Shown here one piece after another: positions 18,729 through 28,672 of a DNA stretch of 64,000 nucleotides (position 1 is the stretch's first letter; each line of letters begins with the position of its first letter). The DNA lies in NCBI GenBank assembly GCA_029253585.1, contig JAQWZF010000031.1:62001-126000 (forward strand), written 5' to 3'. The translations under genes and the position numbers were made by a program. Origin of the DNA: Gammaproteobacteria bacterium. GTDB taxonomy: Bacteria > Pseudomonadota > Gammaproteobacteria > Pseudomonadales > Pseudohongiellaceae. A model generated the notes under the pieces. That model saw nothing but the letters and a program-made list of their open reading frames with translations. It made no database searches and was not told the DNA's origin.

Positions 18729-21164
18729 CTAGATAGCCTGGGCCAGATTTTCCAGTTTTTTGCTGCGCTGTTTCTTGTCTGCAGAGTTATTCTCGATCTC
18801 GCGCAATTCCTGAGCGTTTATAGCGGTTTGATATCGTTCTGATGGTGCGCAAGCATACAGTGTATTGCGCATACGAGGCAGTCGGTTCATCTTACTAATT
18901 GTGTCTTCTATGGCTTGAGCTGTCCATTCCTGCCCGTAACTCGCTCCTGCTGCTCTGGTAATGCTCTCATTCATCAATGTGCCGCCTAGATCATTGGCTC
19001 CAGCGTTGAGGCAGGCAGCCACTCCATCGAGGCCCATTTTGACCCAGGAGGCCTGAATATTTTGAATCTGGCCATGAAATACCAATCTGGCTACCGCGTG
19101 CACTAGCACCGCCTCACGGAAACTTGGGCCCCGGCGAGAGCGTCCCTTGAGGTAGATGGGTGCCTCCATATGCACATAGGGCAGGGGAACGAACTCGGTA
19201 AAGCCGCCTGTGCGTTTTTGTAGTGCACGAATTCTAAGCAGGTGGTTGGCCCAGTGCCTGGGTCTGTCGATATGACCGTACATGATAGTCGCGGTAGTTT
19301 TAAACCCGACCTTGTGCGCAGTTTCCATTACTTCAAGCCACTGCTGGGAATTTAGCTTATCCGCGCATAGCACTTCTCTGACTTCATCATCTAAGACTTC
19401 CGCAGCAGTGCCAGGTAAGGTATTCAAGCCGGCCGCTTTAAGCTTCTCGAGGAACTCTTCCAGTGAAATGTCTAGCGTGGCAGCTCCCTGCCATACTTCC
19501 AGTGGGGAGAAGGCATGAATATGCATGTCTGGTACTGCTTTCCTCACGGTTTCGATAATATCGAGATAGGTCTGACCGGTGTAGTCTGGATGAATTCCAC
19601 CCTGCATGCAGACTTCGGTGGCTCCTCGGTTCCAGGCTTCGATAGTTCGTCTGGCAATTTCTTCGGCGCTTATATCATAGGGGCGACCGCGCAGGTCTTC
19701 GCTGAGCTTTCCTTTGGAGAACGCACAGAATTGACACTTAAAATAGCAAACGTTGGTGTAATTAATGTTTCTGTTTACAACATAGCTGACAGTATCGCCG
19801 TTGCATTGCTGTCTTAGTTTGTTGGCAGATTGAGCGACATAGGCGAAGTCGGCTCCGCGGCTTTCGAATAAGCGACTGACGTCGGAGATTGTGAGCTCCT
19901 GCTGATCTTCGCAGGCCTTTACGATTCGTTGCACCTCGGCAGAGACTTTTTCAACGGGAATGGCGTCATACAGTAGGTTTTTATCCAGATCTGGAATAGC
20001 TTCGCTCGCACCCGGTGTCCACTTGTCCCTCTTGGCGAAGCCGCTACTGTCGCTTTGTTTCATAATTGGAAATTTTAACTTGTCGTCTAGCCACCTCTGA
20101 GGGTCTGTCGCGTATTCGGGATAGATGGTTAGGCGCTGCTCCAGAAACTTTCGGGCAGCGGCCGTTTCTCTTGCCAAGTTTTCAAGGTGTGGCCACGGTG
20201 CTTCTGGATTTACATGGTCGGGCGTCAGAGGCGAAACGCCTCCCCAATCGTTTATTCCGGCATCGACTAACTGGAGAAGAACGCCTGGGCTAAGGTTTGG
20301 CGGAGCCTGAATATTCATCTGTGCGCCGAAGACTAATCTTGCCACCGCCAGAGTCCAAACTAGTTCATGCAGGTCAGGCTCCGGAGCCTGTGCCATCTTG
20401 GTATTAGGCTTCGCACGAAAATTCTGCACAATGACTTCCTGCAGGTGTCCGTGTTTTTCATGTGCGCGACGCAGTGCCAGAAATGATTCAATTCTCTCCA
20501 GCCTTGTTTCACCGATGCCAATCAGAATTCCTGAGGTAAAGGGCACTTGGGCTCTGCCTGCGAGCTCTATGGTTTCGAGTCGTGTCTTAGGGTCTTTATC
20601 CGGCGAGCCGTAATGAGGCATGCCTTTTTCGCAGAGGCGAGACGAGGCAGATTCCAGCATGATGCCCATCGAGGCGCTGACTTGGCGCAGCCTGTCGATT
20701 TCCTCCGTAGTCATATTGCCAGCGTTGATATGAGGTATGAGACCGGTGTCCTGGAGAACTTTGCCGGCTACCTCGATTACGTAGTCGATAGTCGATTCGA
20801 AGCCTAATTCGGCGAGTGCGTCACGTGCTGCCTTGTATCTAAGTTCGGGCTTTTCGCCAAGGGTGAACAGTGCCTCCTGGCAACCTTCGGCAGCGCCTTG
20901 GTGACAGAGTTCGAGGACCTGCTCGACTGGCATATAGGGCTGATCGATACGTTTTGGTGTGCGCGCAAATGTGCAGTAGTGGCAAACATCCCTGCACAGG
21001 TGTGTTAGGGGTATGAAGACCTTCTTGGAATAGGTGATGATACTGCCATGGGCGCTGTCACACAGTGCCCGAGCCTCAGCGGCAAGCTCTGCTGTATCGG
21101 TTCTTGACGCGAGCGCAAGCGCATCGGTCTCGCTGAGCTGTTTGTGTGCTGTGTTCTGTATCAA
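18729..21164 (-). CDS. fbiC: Bifunctional FO synthase FbiC (fused CofG-CofH radical SAM)
   Basis: 811 aa with two CxxxCxxC motifs (CRDVCHYC, CYFKCQFC); INDWGGVSPLTPDHVNPE; TEVCMQGGIHPDYTG; HAFSPLEV; GANDLGGTLMNESITRAAGASYGQE. Confidence 0.93.
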   Translation of the reverse strand: MIQNTAHKQLSETDALALASRTDTAELAAEARALCDSAHGSIITYSKKVFIPLTHLCRDVCHYCTFARTPKRIDQPYMPVEQVLELCHQGAAEGCQEALFTLGEKPELRYKAARDALAELGFESTIDYVIEVAGKVLQDTGLIPHINAGNMTTEEIDRLRQVSASMGIMLESASSRLCEKGMPHYGSPDKDPKTRLETIELAGRAQVPFTSGILIGIGETRLERIESFLALRRAHEKHGHLQEVIVQNFRAKPNTKMAQAPEPDLHELVWTLAVARLVFGAQMNIQAPPNLSPGVLLQLVDAGINDWGGVSPLTPDHVNPEAPWPHLENLARETAAARKFLEQRLTIYPEYATDPQRWLDDKLKFPIMKQSDSSGFAKRDKWTPGASEAIPDLDKNLLYDAIPVEKVSAEVQRIVKACEDQQELTISDVSRLFESRGADFAYVAQSANKLRQQCNGDTVSYVVNRNINYTNVCYFKCQFCAFSKGKLSEDLRGRPYDISAEEIARRTIEAWNRGATEVCMQGGIHPDYTGQTYLDIIETVRKAVPDMHIHAFSPLEVWQGAATLDISLEEFLEKLKAAGLNTLPGTAAEVLDDEVREVLCADKLNSQQWLEVMETAHKVGFKTTATIMYGHIDRPRHWANHLLRIRALQKRTGGFTEFVPLPYVHMEAPIYLKGRSRRGPSFREAVLVHAVARLVFHGQIQNIQASWVKMGLDGVAACLNAGANDLGGTLMNESITRAAGASYGQEWTAQAIEDTISKMNRLPRMRNTLYACAPSERYQTAINAQELREIENNSADKKQRSKKLENLAQAI

Positions 21165-21238
21165 AGCAGAAGCCTATATGGGATAGCCGTATAAAGATGT
21201 TAGATTAACAGTCTCAGAGACAAAAAGAGAGTTAGAAA

Positions 21239-22708
21239 ATGCATATACGGCGGCCATTTGACATCGTTAGCTTGTTTGAAGGATTTTCTACCGGTTATCC
21301 TGTCTTGAGGCCATTTCTGGCAGCAATTGGGGTGCCGGTGCAGCTGCTGGTTTTGCTGATGTTGCCCCTTGCCGCAAGCCAGGCCCAGGAAGCAAGCCAG
21401 GCCCAGGAAGCAAGGCAGGCTCCTCTGTTATTGGAAAATGCGAGGCTGATCATTGGTGATGGATCGGTGCAGCAGGGCGCGGCGATGCTTATTGCGGATG
21501 GTAGCATCGTAAGTGTAGGTCTGCGCGCCAATATGGAGGTTGACGAGAGTGTCGAGGTAATCGACTTGAATGGTAAAACCTTAGTTCCTGCCTTCATCGA
21601 CAGCCATGCCCATTTGGGGTACGAGGGTCACCGGAGTTGGGGGGGGAGTAACTACAGTCGTGACAATCTCATCGATCATTTGCAACGTTATGCCTACTAT
21701 GGGTTTTCCGCGGTATTTTCTGCAGGTAGTGATCCAGATGCCTTGGCTCTAGAAGTGCAGCAGGCACAACTGCGAGGCGATTTTGATGCTGCGCGTTTTC
21801 TGTTCGCAGCGGGCATGGCTCCCCCGAGGCAGGGTCCGAATGATCAGTTCCTGGTTCATGCCTTGGCCTTGGAGCAACAGACAGGACAGAAAATTCTTTA
21901 CGGTGTGGCGAGTGCTGAGCAGGCTACGGAGGCCGTCCAGCAGATAGCGGCAAAGAAACTATCGGTCATCAAAATTTGGGTAGATGATCGCGGAGGAAGT
22001 CAGCAAAAGCTTTCTCAGGATCTGTATAGGGAAATCGCAGCGGCAGCTACCGAAAATGGCATCGATGTCTATGCGCATCAACAGTATGCCAGCGATATGC
22101 CCGGCCTAATAGACGCTGGCGTCGCAGGTTTTTTGCACGGAAGAATCGGTGCCGACCTAGGTATGGAAATAGCTAGGCAATTGGCGCAGGCGGAGGCATT
22201 CGTAGTGCCAAATATGGGTTTGGGTGAATTGCGTAGGGAAGCGATAGGACTCGATCCCTTTCTGCAGCAATCGCTGCCGGAATCTGTTGCTGCTCGTTTG
22301 CTGGAGAGTGACAGGCGTTCGCTGACCCCGCTGCGATCAGAAAGTTTGGAATCTGAGCTAAAGACAAGCTTTGCCGCTTTGCTAGATGCCGATGTAGACA
22401 TCTTGTTAGGCACAGATGCCGGTGCGGTCCCCGATCATTTTTTTGGCTATACCGGACACCGGGAGCTGGAAATCTTTGTGCGCCTGGGAATGACACCCAT
22501 GCAGGCTATTGTCGCGGCAACTAGCAAGCCGGCACAGAGGCTGGGTCTGAATGATCTGGGCCTATTGCGGCCAGGGTATAGCGCAGATTTCATGGTGTTG
22601 GAAAACAATCCTTTGGATGATATTCGCAATACCCGGTCGATCGAGTCTGTCTATTTGAATGGCCGGGCCGTGGATAGAGAGCGTCTCGCTGAAGGTTTTA
22701 CAGACTAG
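21239..22708 (+). CDS. Secreted amidohydrolase family protein
   Basis: LNGKTLVPAFIDSHAHLGYEG, VYAHQQY, ILLGTDAGAVPDHF, IVAATSKPAQRLGLNDLGLLRPGYSADFMVLENNPLDDI. Confidence 0.9.
   Translation: MHIRRPFDIVSLFEGFSTGYPVLRPFLAAIGVPVQLLVLLMLPLAASQAQEASQAQEARQAPLLLENARLIIGDGSVQQGAAMLIADGSIVSVGLRANMEVDESVEVIDLNGKTLVPAFIDSHAHLGYEGHRSWGGSNYSRDNLIDHLQRYAYYGFSAVFSAGSDPDALALEVQQAQLRGDFDAARFLFAAGMAPPRQGPNDQFLVHALALEQQTGQKILYGVASAEQATEAVQQIAAKKLSVIKIWVDDRGGSQQKLSQDLYREIAAAATENGIDVYAHQQYASDMPGLIDAGVAGFLHGRIGADLGMEIARQLAQAEAFVVPNMGLGELRREAIGLDPFLQQSLPESVAARLLESDRRSLTPLRSESLESELKTSFAALLDADVDILLGTDAGAVPDHFFGYTGHRELEIFVRLGMTPMQAIVAATSKPAQRLGLNDLGLLRPGYSADFMVLENNPLDDIRNTRSIESVYLNGRAVDRERLAEGFTD
21374..21419. repeat. 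18-bp tandem repeat (two full units plus a degenerate partial)
   Basis: (GCAAGCCAGGCCCAGGAA)x2 followed by GCAAGGCAGG; encodes ASQAQE-ASQAQE-ARQA near the signal peptide end. Confidence 0.95.
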
Positions 22709-22718
22709 AGTCACTGCG

Positions 22719-22756
22719 CTCAAAATAGCATGGCCGTCTTGTCATGCTATTTTGAG
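22719..22756. terminator. 14-bp perfect inverted repeat between convergent genes
   Basis: CTCAAAATAGCATG-GCCGTCTTGT-CATGCTATTTTGAG, between the stop codons at 22708 (+) and 22766 (-). Confidence 0.6.
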
Positions 22757-22765
22757 GATTTGAGG

Positions 22766-23326
22766 CTAAAAGATGTGAAACAAGAACTCTTCATTGACTG
22801 AACTTCTTGTCTCGGCAATTTTCGAATGCAGCTCATCTCGTTTAGCACCTAACCACTGATCTCTGTTCTCGGAAGGATCTTTACCTTCGGCGGCGAGGCG
22901 CTCATCTTCTGCATCTCGAAAACGACAGAATTCACCGTAGGCTGAAATTTCAGAGCGTAGTTCTCGGATAATAATCTCTACGAACATCGCGTCATCCAGG
23001 AAGCCAATGCCTGGAATATGGTCCGGGATGAGGTCGATAGGATCGGCAAAATAGGCCATGGCGCTGATAACCCTTTCGCGATCTAGCTCGCTGAGGTCCC
23101 ACTCGGTATCTTTCATCATTTCGAGCAAAGTCTTGAGTTGCAGAAGTCTCTGTGCGATGAAGTCTGGAAGGTCAGTATTCATTGTCACTTCGACAATGTT
23201 ATAGGCAGCCTTCTCGATCTCTGCTTTTCTCTGCGGATTGGAAGCAGTGGGCTGGGCCTTCATTACGATTGTCTTGAATCTTTTCAGATCCCCATCGCTC
23301 AGGGTTAATGTGATATCGAGAGGCGT
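22766..23326 (-). CDS. DUF1232 (YkvA-like) protein; candidate ACG start or internal ATG at 23263
   Basis: YFADPIDLIPDHIPGIGFLDDAMFVEIIIREL; upstream in-frame TPLDITLTLSDGDLKRFKTIV aligns with MPFDITITLSDDDLEKFQESI of the paralog, with ACG at the Met position. Confidence 0.7.
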   Translation of the reverse strand, partial: TPLDITLTLSDGDLKRFKTIVMKAQPTASNPQRKAEIEKAAYNIVEVTMNTDLPDFIAQRLLQLKTLLEMMKDTEWDLSELDRERVISAMAYFADPIDLIPDHIPGIGFLDDAMFVEIIIRELRSEISAYGEFCRFRDAEDERLAAEGKDPSENRDQWLGAKRDELHSKIAETRSSVNEEFLFHIF

Positions 23327-23348
23327 GATGTTGTCCTATTGCTATTGA

Positions 23349-24704
23349 TCAGTCTGCCTGAATTACATGGTATTCAGTCTGTCTAGGTTGAATATACTCG
23401 AACTTCGTTCCATCATAAAACCCGTCTTCTTCGAGTTTTATAGAGAGTTGCTCGCTACTCCATTCGGGAACACTAACAAGCGCCGTCAATTCTATGGAAT
23501 AGGCTGTATTGGGGTTCATCTTGTAGTCGCCTGAGCCAGGTACGCCATCTTGTTTGTCCCACATACCAATTGTCGTGCCGGCCGCATGGCCATGTAAGCC
23601 AATCGGATGGGTATAGATGATAGGGCCAATGCCCACGTTTACCGCCTGCTCTCTAGTGCGGCGCAGTATTTCATTTCCGCTGCGACCGACTTGAAAGTTG
23701 CTAGTCAGAATGTCCTGTAGCTCATTGCCTTTGTGCAGGGCTGCAACTAAATAGTCGGGAACAGTTGTTTCGTCATCCTTTAGAATATAAGCATTCTGCT
23801 GAGTGTCGGTCTGTAAGTCTAGATAACTGATTCCGAAATCGATATGAATCATGTCGCCTTTATGGAATATATTCTGCTGCTCAGGGTCGTCACCAATAGC
23901 AGCTTGCAGGGCTTCTGAGCGCATTAGATCGATCCCCGTATGGAACCATGTGTCCAGGCCTAGATCGTTTACGCGTTGGCGGTACCACCAGGTAAGATCT
24001 TCGATACTTGTGACTCCGGGCTTGACCACGGTGGCGGTAAAGCCTTCGGCTATAATGCCATGTGCGATGTTCATCACATCCTTGTAGAGTTCCATCTCAG
24101 AGGCTGTGCGAGTTTCCAGCCAACCTACCGCCAGGTTCTCAGCTGAAACAATCTTGTTCTTCAAATCGGTAGGCAGTGCTGAGCTAAAGTCTCTGTATTC
24201 GGAGTAGCTCAAACCGTCAGCCAAGGCGTAGCTGTCGGAATAATTGAGGGCTATGCTGCCGGGATTAAATTCCGTTAATAGCTGTGCGATGCGTTGATAT
24301 TGATTCGGTTGTTCTTCGGGATTCCAGGCGGCGGGGAATATGTCACCCACCGCATAGCGAGCAATGGCAAGTCGCTCCACGCCCCGCTCATCGCCGTGAT
24401 CCATAAACAGCAATACAGTGCGCCTGCGTGCATTCAGCCATGTTGCGGGCAGCATTGTCTTTAGTACGGGGTCTTCGTTGTACTCGCGGGCAATAATGAC
24501 CCAGGCATCTAGGTTTTCCCGGCGCATGAGTTCGGGTACGAGGGTATCTAAACGCTCCGTCAGAATCTGATTCTCTATGGTGGCCCGCTCTCGTAAGGTA
24601 AGAATACTCTCACGTAATTCGTCGGCAATAAGGGGGGTAGAGGCCATGCTCAGTGACCACGCGGCTAGAGTACATAGTGCGGCGATGTTTTTTGAATATT
24701 TCAT
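23349..24704 (-). CDS. Secreted M24-family Xaa-Pro aminopeptidase-like protein
   Basis: GDMIHIDFGISYLDLQTDTQQNAYIL, THPIGLHGHAAG, AYSIELTALVSVPEW; signal peptide. Confidence 0.85.
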   Translation of the reverse strand: MKYSKNIAALCTLAAWSLSMASTPLIADELRESILTLRERATIENQILTERLDTLVPELMRRENLDAWVIIAREYNEDPVLKTMLPATWLNARRRTVLLFMDHGDERGVERLAIARYAVGDIFPAAWNPEEQPNQYQRIAQLLTEFNPGSIALNYSDSYALADGLSYSEYRDFSSALPTDLKNKIVSAENLAVGWLETRTASEMELYKDVMNIAHGIIAEGFTATVVKPGVTSIEDLTWWYRQRVNDLGLDTWFHTGIDLMRSEALQAAIGDDPEQQNIFHKGDMIHIDFGISYLDLQTDTQQNAYILKDDETTVPDYLVAALHKGNELQDILTSNFQVGRSGNEILRRTREQAVNVGIGPIIYTHPIGLHGHAAGTTIGMWDKQDGVPGSGDYKMNPNTAYSIELTALVSVPEWSSEQLSIKLEEDGFYDGTKFEYIQPRQTEYHVIQAD

Positions 24705-24894
24705 GATAGATTTACTTTCGATTATGGCTTAGTAAGAGCCTACCACTATTTACTGCATTGGATAACCGTTTCCAGCCAACGTTGGGGTGACTTATGGACA
24801 TGCCTGTTGCGCCGGGCGAATTAGCATAAGGAGCAGCTTATACTGTAGAGGGTAAAAAGGCTTAGTAAAAAATAATCTGAAAAACAGTGATCAT

Positions 24895-25701
24895 TCAAGC
24901 GGCAATTCGAAATATCGCCGTATGTTGCACTTGAATAGCGGGCTCGTCGTCTGCGCTCATCGTAATAGCCAAGCGTATAAATTGATGGCCCTTTCGTTCC
25001 CACTTCTTGGTGGGTACGGTGCGAATCAGAATCTTTTGCCCAACACGAATAGGTCGCTTGATGACTATTTCACTGCCGGTGTGAATCCAGGCGGGTAGGA
25101 TGAACATTCGCATCAGTGCCTTGTTGCAAGCATCCAGCAGATAGTATGGATGTATGTAGGCTGCAGGCCCTCGATAAATAGCGGCGTTATCTCTCTGCGC
25201 GTCCACTCGCTGTCTATTGTCCTCGTCCTTGGGTGTCCATAGGAAGTCTGGAGCTGCTCGGTCGAGATGGATGCCGTCCCAAGATATCTCAGGCCTGACT
25301 GCTATCTCCTCGTCTTGCGAGATTCTCTGAGGCTCTCGAATTTCGGAAATGCTAGTGCCGAGCGCTGTCTCTAGCTGTGCCAATAGAATTCCCTGTTGAT
25401 TGTAAGCGCTGCTCGTGAAGATAGAGTTGTCTTCAGTGCTTTGTAGTTTCTCGGTCTTAATGTGCAATACTTCATCGTGGTACGCCGGCTTAAAAAACTT
25501 CACGCTCAGGGCGGCTCTATCTAGAAATGTTCCGCCCAGATGTTGGGTTAGAGGCTGGCTAAGATAGCCGAAAACGTTCACGCCGCTTACCAGTGCTCCA
25601 GTGAAGCCATATTTGAGTGCGATCTCATCGCTGTGGATTCTGTTCTCAGAAGTTTCGGCGTCGTTCAACGCGCGAATATTCATATCTTTAATTGCTGTCA
25701 T
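24895..25701 (-). CDS. MaoC/hotdog-fold dehydratase-like protein
   Basis: IHSDEIALKYGFTGALVSGVNVFGYLSQPL...LSVKFFKPAYHDEVLHIKTE; second hotdog-like half with IRVGQKILIRT. Confidence 0.6.
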   Translation of the reverse strand: MTAIKDMNIRALNDAETSENRIHSDEIALKYGFTGALVSGVNVFGYLSQPLTQHLGGTFLDRAALSVKFFKPAYHDEVLHIKTEKLQSTEDNSIFTSSAYNQQGILLAQLETALGTSISEIREPQRISQDEEIAVRPEISWDGIHLDRAAPDFLWTPKDEDNRQRVDAQRDNAAIYRGPAAYIHPYYLLDACNKALMRMFILPAWIHTGSEIVIKRPIRVGQKILIRTVPTKKWERKGHQFIRLAITMSADDEPAIQVQHTAIFRIAA

Positions 25702-27751
25702 TGAGGGTCTTCAGGTATCTGAATAAATAGATTAACTAGCTTGGAGAGGCTCTCATCATATCGCTCAGAGTATCGGGTATTTATAAGACTATTCCTACGA
25801 TTTTCTTCCAAGATTGTTACGCAGGGGCGTATTTCACATGTAGGGTAAATGAAAATTGATGCTACAGTGTGGCAGAGTTTTTCCAATACAGTCGAAGTCA
25901 TGTTGGTAAACTGAGGCTGCCGTGAGACAGAGGGCCGCAGTGACCACTGCTGCAGCAACTTATCCTGAAAACCTTCCGCGACGATAAAAGATTTCAACGT
26001 TTCCACCGAGAAGACGCATAAGGTAACCGGAGTCTTCGCGATGACGCTAGCGTTGCGCGTCCCGCTTCCAGTGATAACCGCCATTTCGCCTAAAATGTCT
26101 CCTGCCTGCAATTCAGCGTCTTTGCTGAGACGGAAGCCGTCGTGTTTGACCACCTCGCAGTAGCCAGTCAGTATCAACTAGACGTAGCCGCGGATCGTCG
26201 CATCTTGAACTAGGATTACATCCTCAGCGTTATAGCGTCGAATTTCTTCTTCTGCGAGCAGGCTGCGCATCCACCTGTTTGGAAAAAGGCGGCCAAGCCA
26301 CTCGGTAAGATAGTGGTTGATTTGTGAAGTATAAATTGCTGAACCACCGTCCAGAATCGTATAGCGCTTTCCGGAAGTCGCTAGGGAGAACGTTGTATTG
26401 AATTCATTGGCTAACTCTTCCACATGGACAAACACGACTCGATCCGAAGCTGATTGAATGGCATCGGCAGGATCGCCATGAATATCCCCTGCGCCGCCGT
26501 CGGCTACTAGTAGTGAGAACCTGTCGGTGTACAGTCGCTCCAGGTTCTTCGTCGTGCTCTCGCGAATCAGGCTTCGTTTTGTCAGGTCGCGTATGGCGCT
26601 CATCTAATGGTTGTCACCTATGATGCAGATTTCTCTTTTTATACCCTTGTTCACAGTAGAGAAGGTGGCACCAATGGTTGGGATACTATGGACTGTTACA
26701 TGTGGCTCGATAGTCAGGCCAAAGTAGTTCATCCGTTTGCCCGGGGTAACCTCCACCAGATTAAAGTGTTCACATACGGCATTGAGCGTCCAGCCTATAC
26801 CACATGAAATTTTCTCCATCGCCATATTGAAGACCTCACGCGTAGTGATGAGATCGACTCGATGAAGCACAAGCATCAACGGGAACAGAGAGGAATGATC
26901 ATCGTGCAGGTGGGTTAGGAAAACGGCTGCAACCTGATTCTTGGAAATGCCGCGAGCAAAAAGGTGTTGGGCTAGGAAGGGAATGGCATCTATTAGCAGG
27001 TATTCCCCGTTATAGCAGAATGCCAGTCCGGTGCAGGGCTCAGTGGGGGTGAAGCCAGAGGCTCCACCTAACACTTCGATACCCATCTTAACCAAGCCGC
27101 CTGGGAGGGAGTCTGGCTCAACTTTATCGGGGGGGCTGGATTTCGGTGTCTTCGTTGAGATCGATGCGCACGGACCTGCCGCCACTGTCTATATCGAAGA
27201 CATCTGTATCGACATGGATAATGGCTTGATCGTCAACTTTTACCCAGCCATCCCTGAACGGCAGGACATTGAAGAAGTCTTGAGCGGGAATGATCTCGCC
27301 ATACTTGTCCTTAAGAGCGAGCTCTTCGCTGGCTGCAAGCCATTCGTTGGCAAGGGCCTTGTCTGTTTGCCAGCCATTCAACTCGTCACGGGTTGGTCCG
27401 AATAGCGTGATACGCAACAGGCGCAGGGCATGAGAAATATCAGCGGCTTCACCGACCAGGTTGAGTCTTCGGCCTTGTTTCAGGCCTTTACTCATGAATA
27501 AAAAGAAATACAGTGGAAATTCAAGACTGTTCGTAAGGGACCCGCTCTTCTCTTTAATGTCGGGGAGGACGTGCGTGTCGAAATTCGTGACGCCATGGAG
27601 CAGCAAACCCTTTAGAACTTCGGGAGGTTGCCCCAGCAATATCTATCGCTCCGGAATCGTCTTCATAGAGACGGCTACCCAAGGACGGTTGGATCTGAGT
27701 GCTTTGGCCGGTATAGGCGCTGGCAGGTATATTAGGATTCTGAATAGCCAT
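25698..27751 (-). pseudogene. Metallo-beta-lactamase fold + cyclic-nucleotide-binding fusion, multiply disrupted
   Basis: Four consecutive ORFs form one protein: MAIQNPN...SGAIDIAG | QPPEVLKG...TEIQPP | DKVEPDS...THLHDDHSS...IIGDNH-TAG-MSAIRDL...DATIRGYV-TAG-LILTGYCEVV...AGDILGEMAVITGSGTRNASVIA. Lesions: CCCC (27631-27634), G7 run (27129-27135), TAG at 26604-26606, TAG at 26178-26180. Confidence 0.85.
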
Positions 27752-27899
27752 TAGTTGTTTATTATTATCTTATAAACAGGGTTTGACGGAACTGTCAGCA
27801 ATTACCTTTTGCAGATTACAATCTGAGGAGTTTCAGGGGAAGAGAAACATGGGTACAAATAGGGGTAATTGGGCAAATACAGTACCTAGTTACTGATCC

Positions 27900-28481
27900 C
27901 TAGTCGATTTGACTTCTGCCCATGGTGTAAAACTCGGTATTTGGCCTTATATCAGCCAGATTGGCCATTCGGTTAGACAGGGCGAATAGAGCGGCTATGG
28001 AGCCAATATCCCAGATCTCTTCGCTATTGAAACCGTTTTCTTGCAAAGAGGCGATGTCGGAATTCTGAATTTCGTGGGCTTGCTGCGAGACCTTCACGGC
28101 GAAATCCAGCATCAGCTTCTGTTTCGGTGTGATATCTGCCTTACGATAATTGGTTGCGACTTGATCTGCGATGAGTGGGTTTTTCTCCCTAATCCTGAGA
28201 ATTGCGCCGTGGGCTACGACGCAGTAGATGCATTGATTGATTCCGGATGTTGCGACTACTATCATTTCGCGCTCGGCCTTGCTTAGGCCCTCTGACTTCT
28301 CCATCAGGGCATCGTGATAGCTAAAGAATGCCCTAAATTCGTCCGGCCTGTGAGCCAGGGCAAGAAAAATATTAGGAATGAAACCAGCCTTTTTCTGCAC
28401 CGCCAGAATGCGTTGGCGTATATCTTTAGGTAGCTCATTCAGTTCTGGGACCTTAAATCTGCTCATGGGTATATCGCTCAT
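27900..28481 (-). CDS. Peroxidase-related / carboxymuconolactone decarboxylase (AhpD-like) protein
   Basis: EREMIVVATSGINQCIYCVVAHGAILR: CxxC...H AhpD-like active site. Confidence 0.9.
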   Translation of the reverse strand: MSDIPMSRFKVPELNELPKDIRQRILAVQKKAGFIPNIFLALAHRPDEFRAFFSYHDALMEKSEGLSKAEREMIVVATSGINQCIYCVVAHGAILRIREKNPLIADQVATNYRKADITPKQKLMLDFAVKVSQQAHEIQNSDIASLQENGFNSEEIWDIGSIAALFALSNRMANLADIRPNTEFYTMGRSQID

Positions 28482-28672
28482 AATGTGTCTGCAGTGCTCG
28501 TTTGATGTGTTATGTTTTATCGAACTTAGAAGTTTGTTTAGTCTACTAGATGCGGCGTGTTTGTTCTTCGAAAAATATCGAGCTTACCTGAGTTGTCTGT
28601 CTCCGGTCTCGGTTACATTAATTGGAAACATCCCAGCCAGCTGGTATTAGGTAAATTAGGGCGGTAGCAAAG

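Noticed and set aside
26178-26606. TAG stop-codon reassignment or routine readthrough
   Set aside because: TAG terminates intact genes here (for example ilvD), other interrupted genes contain in-frame TAA, and the same gene also carries frameshifts; decay is simpler.
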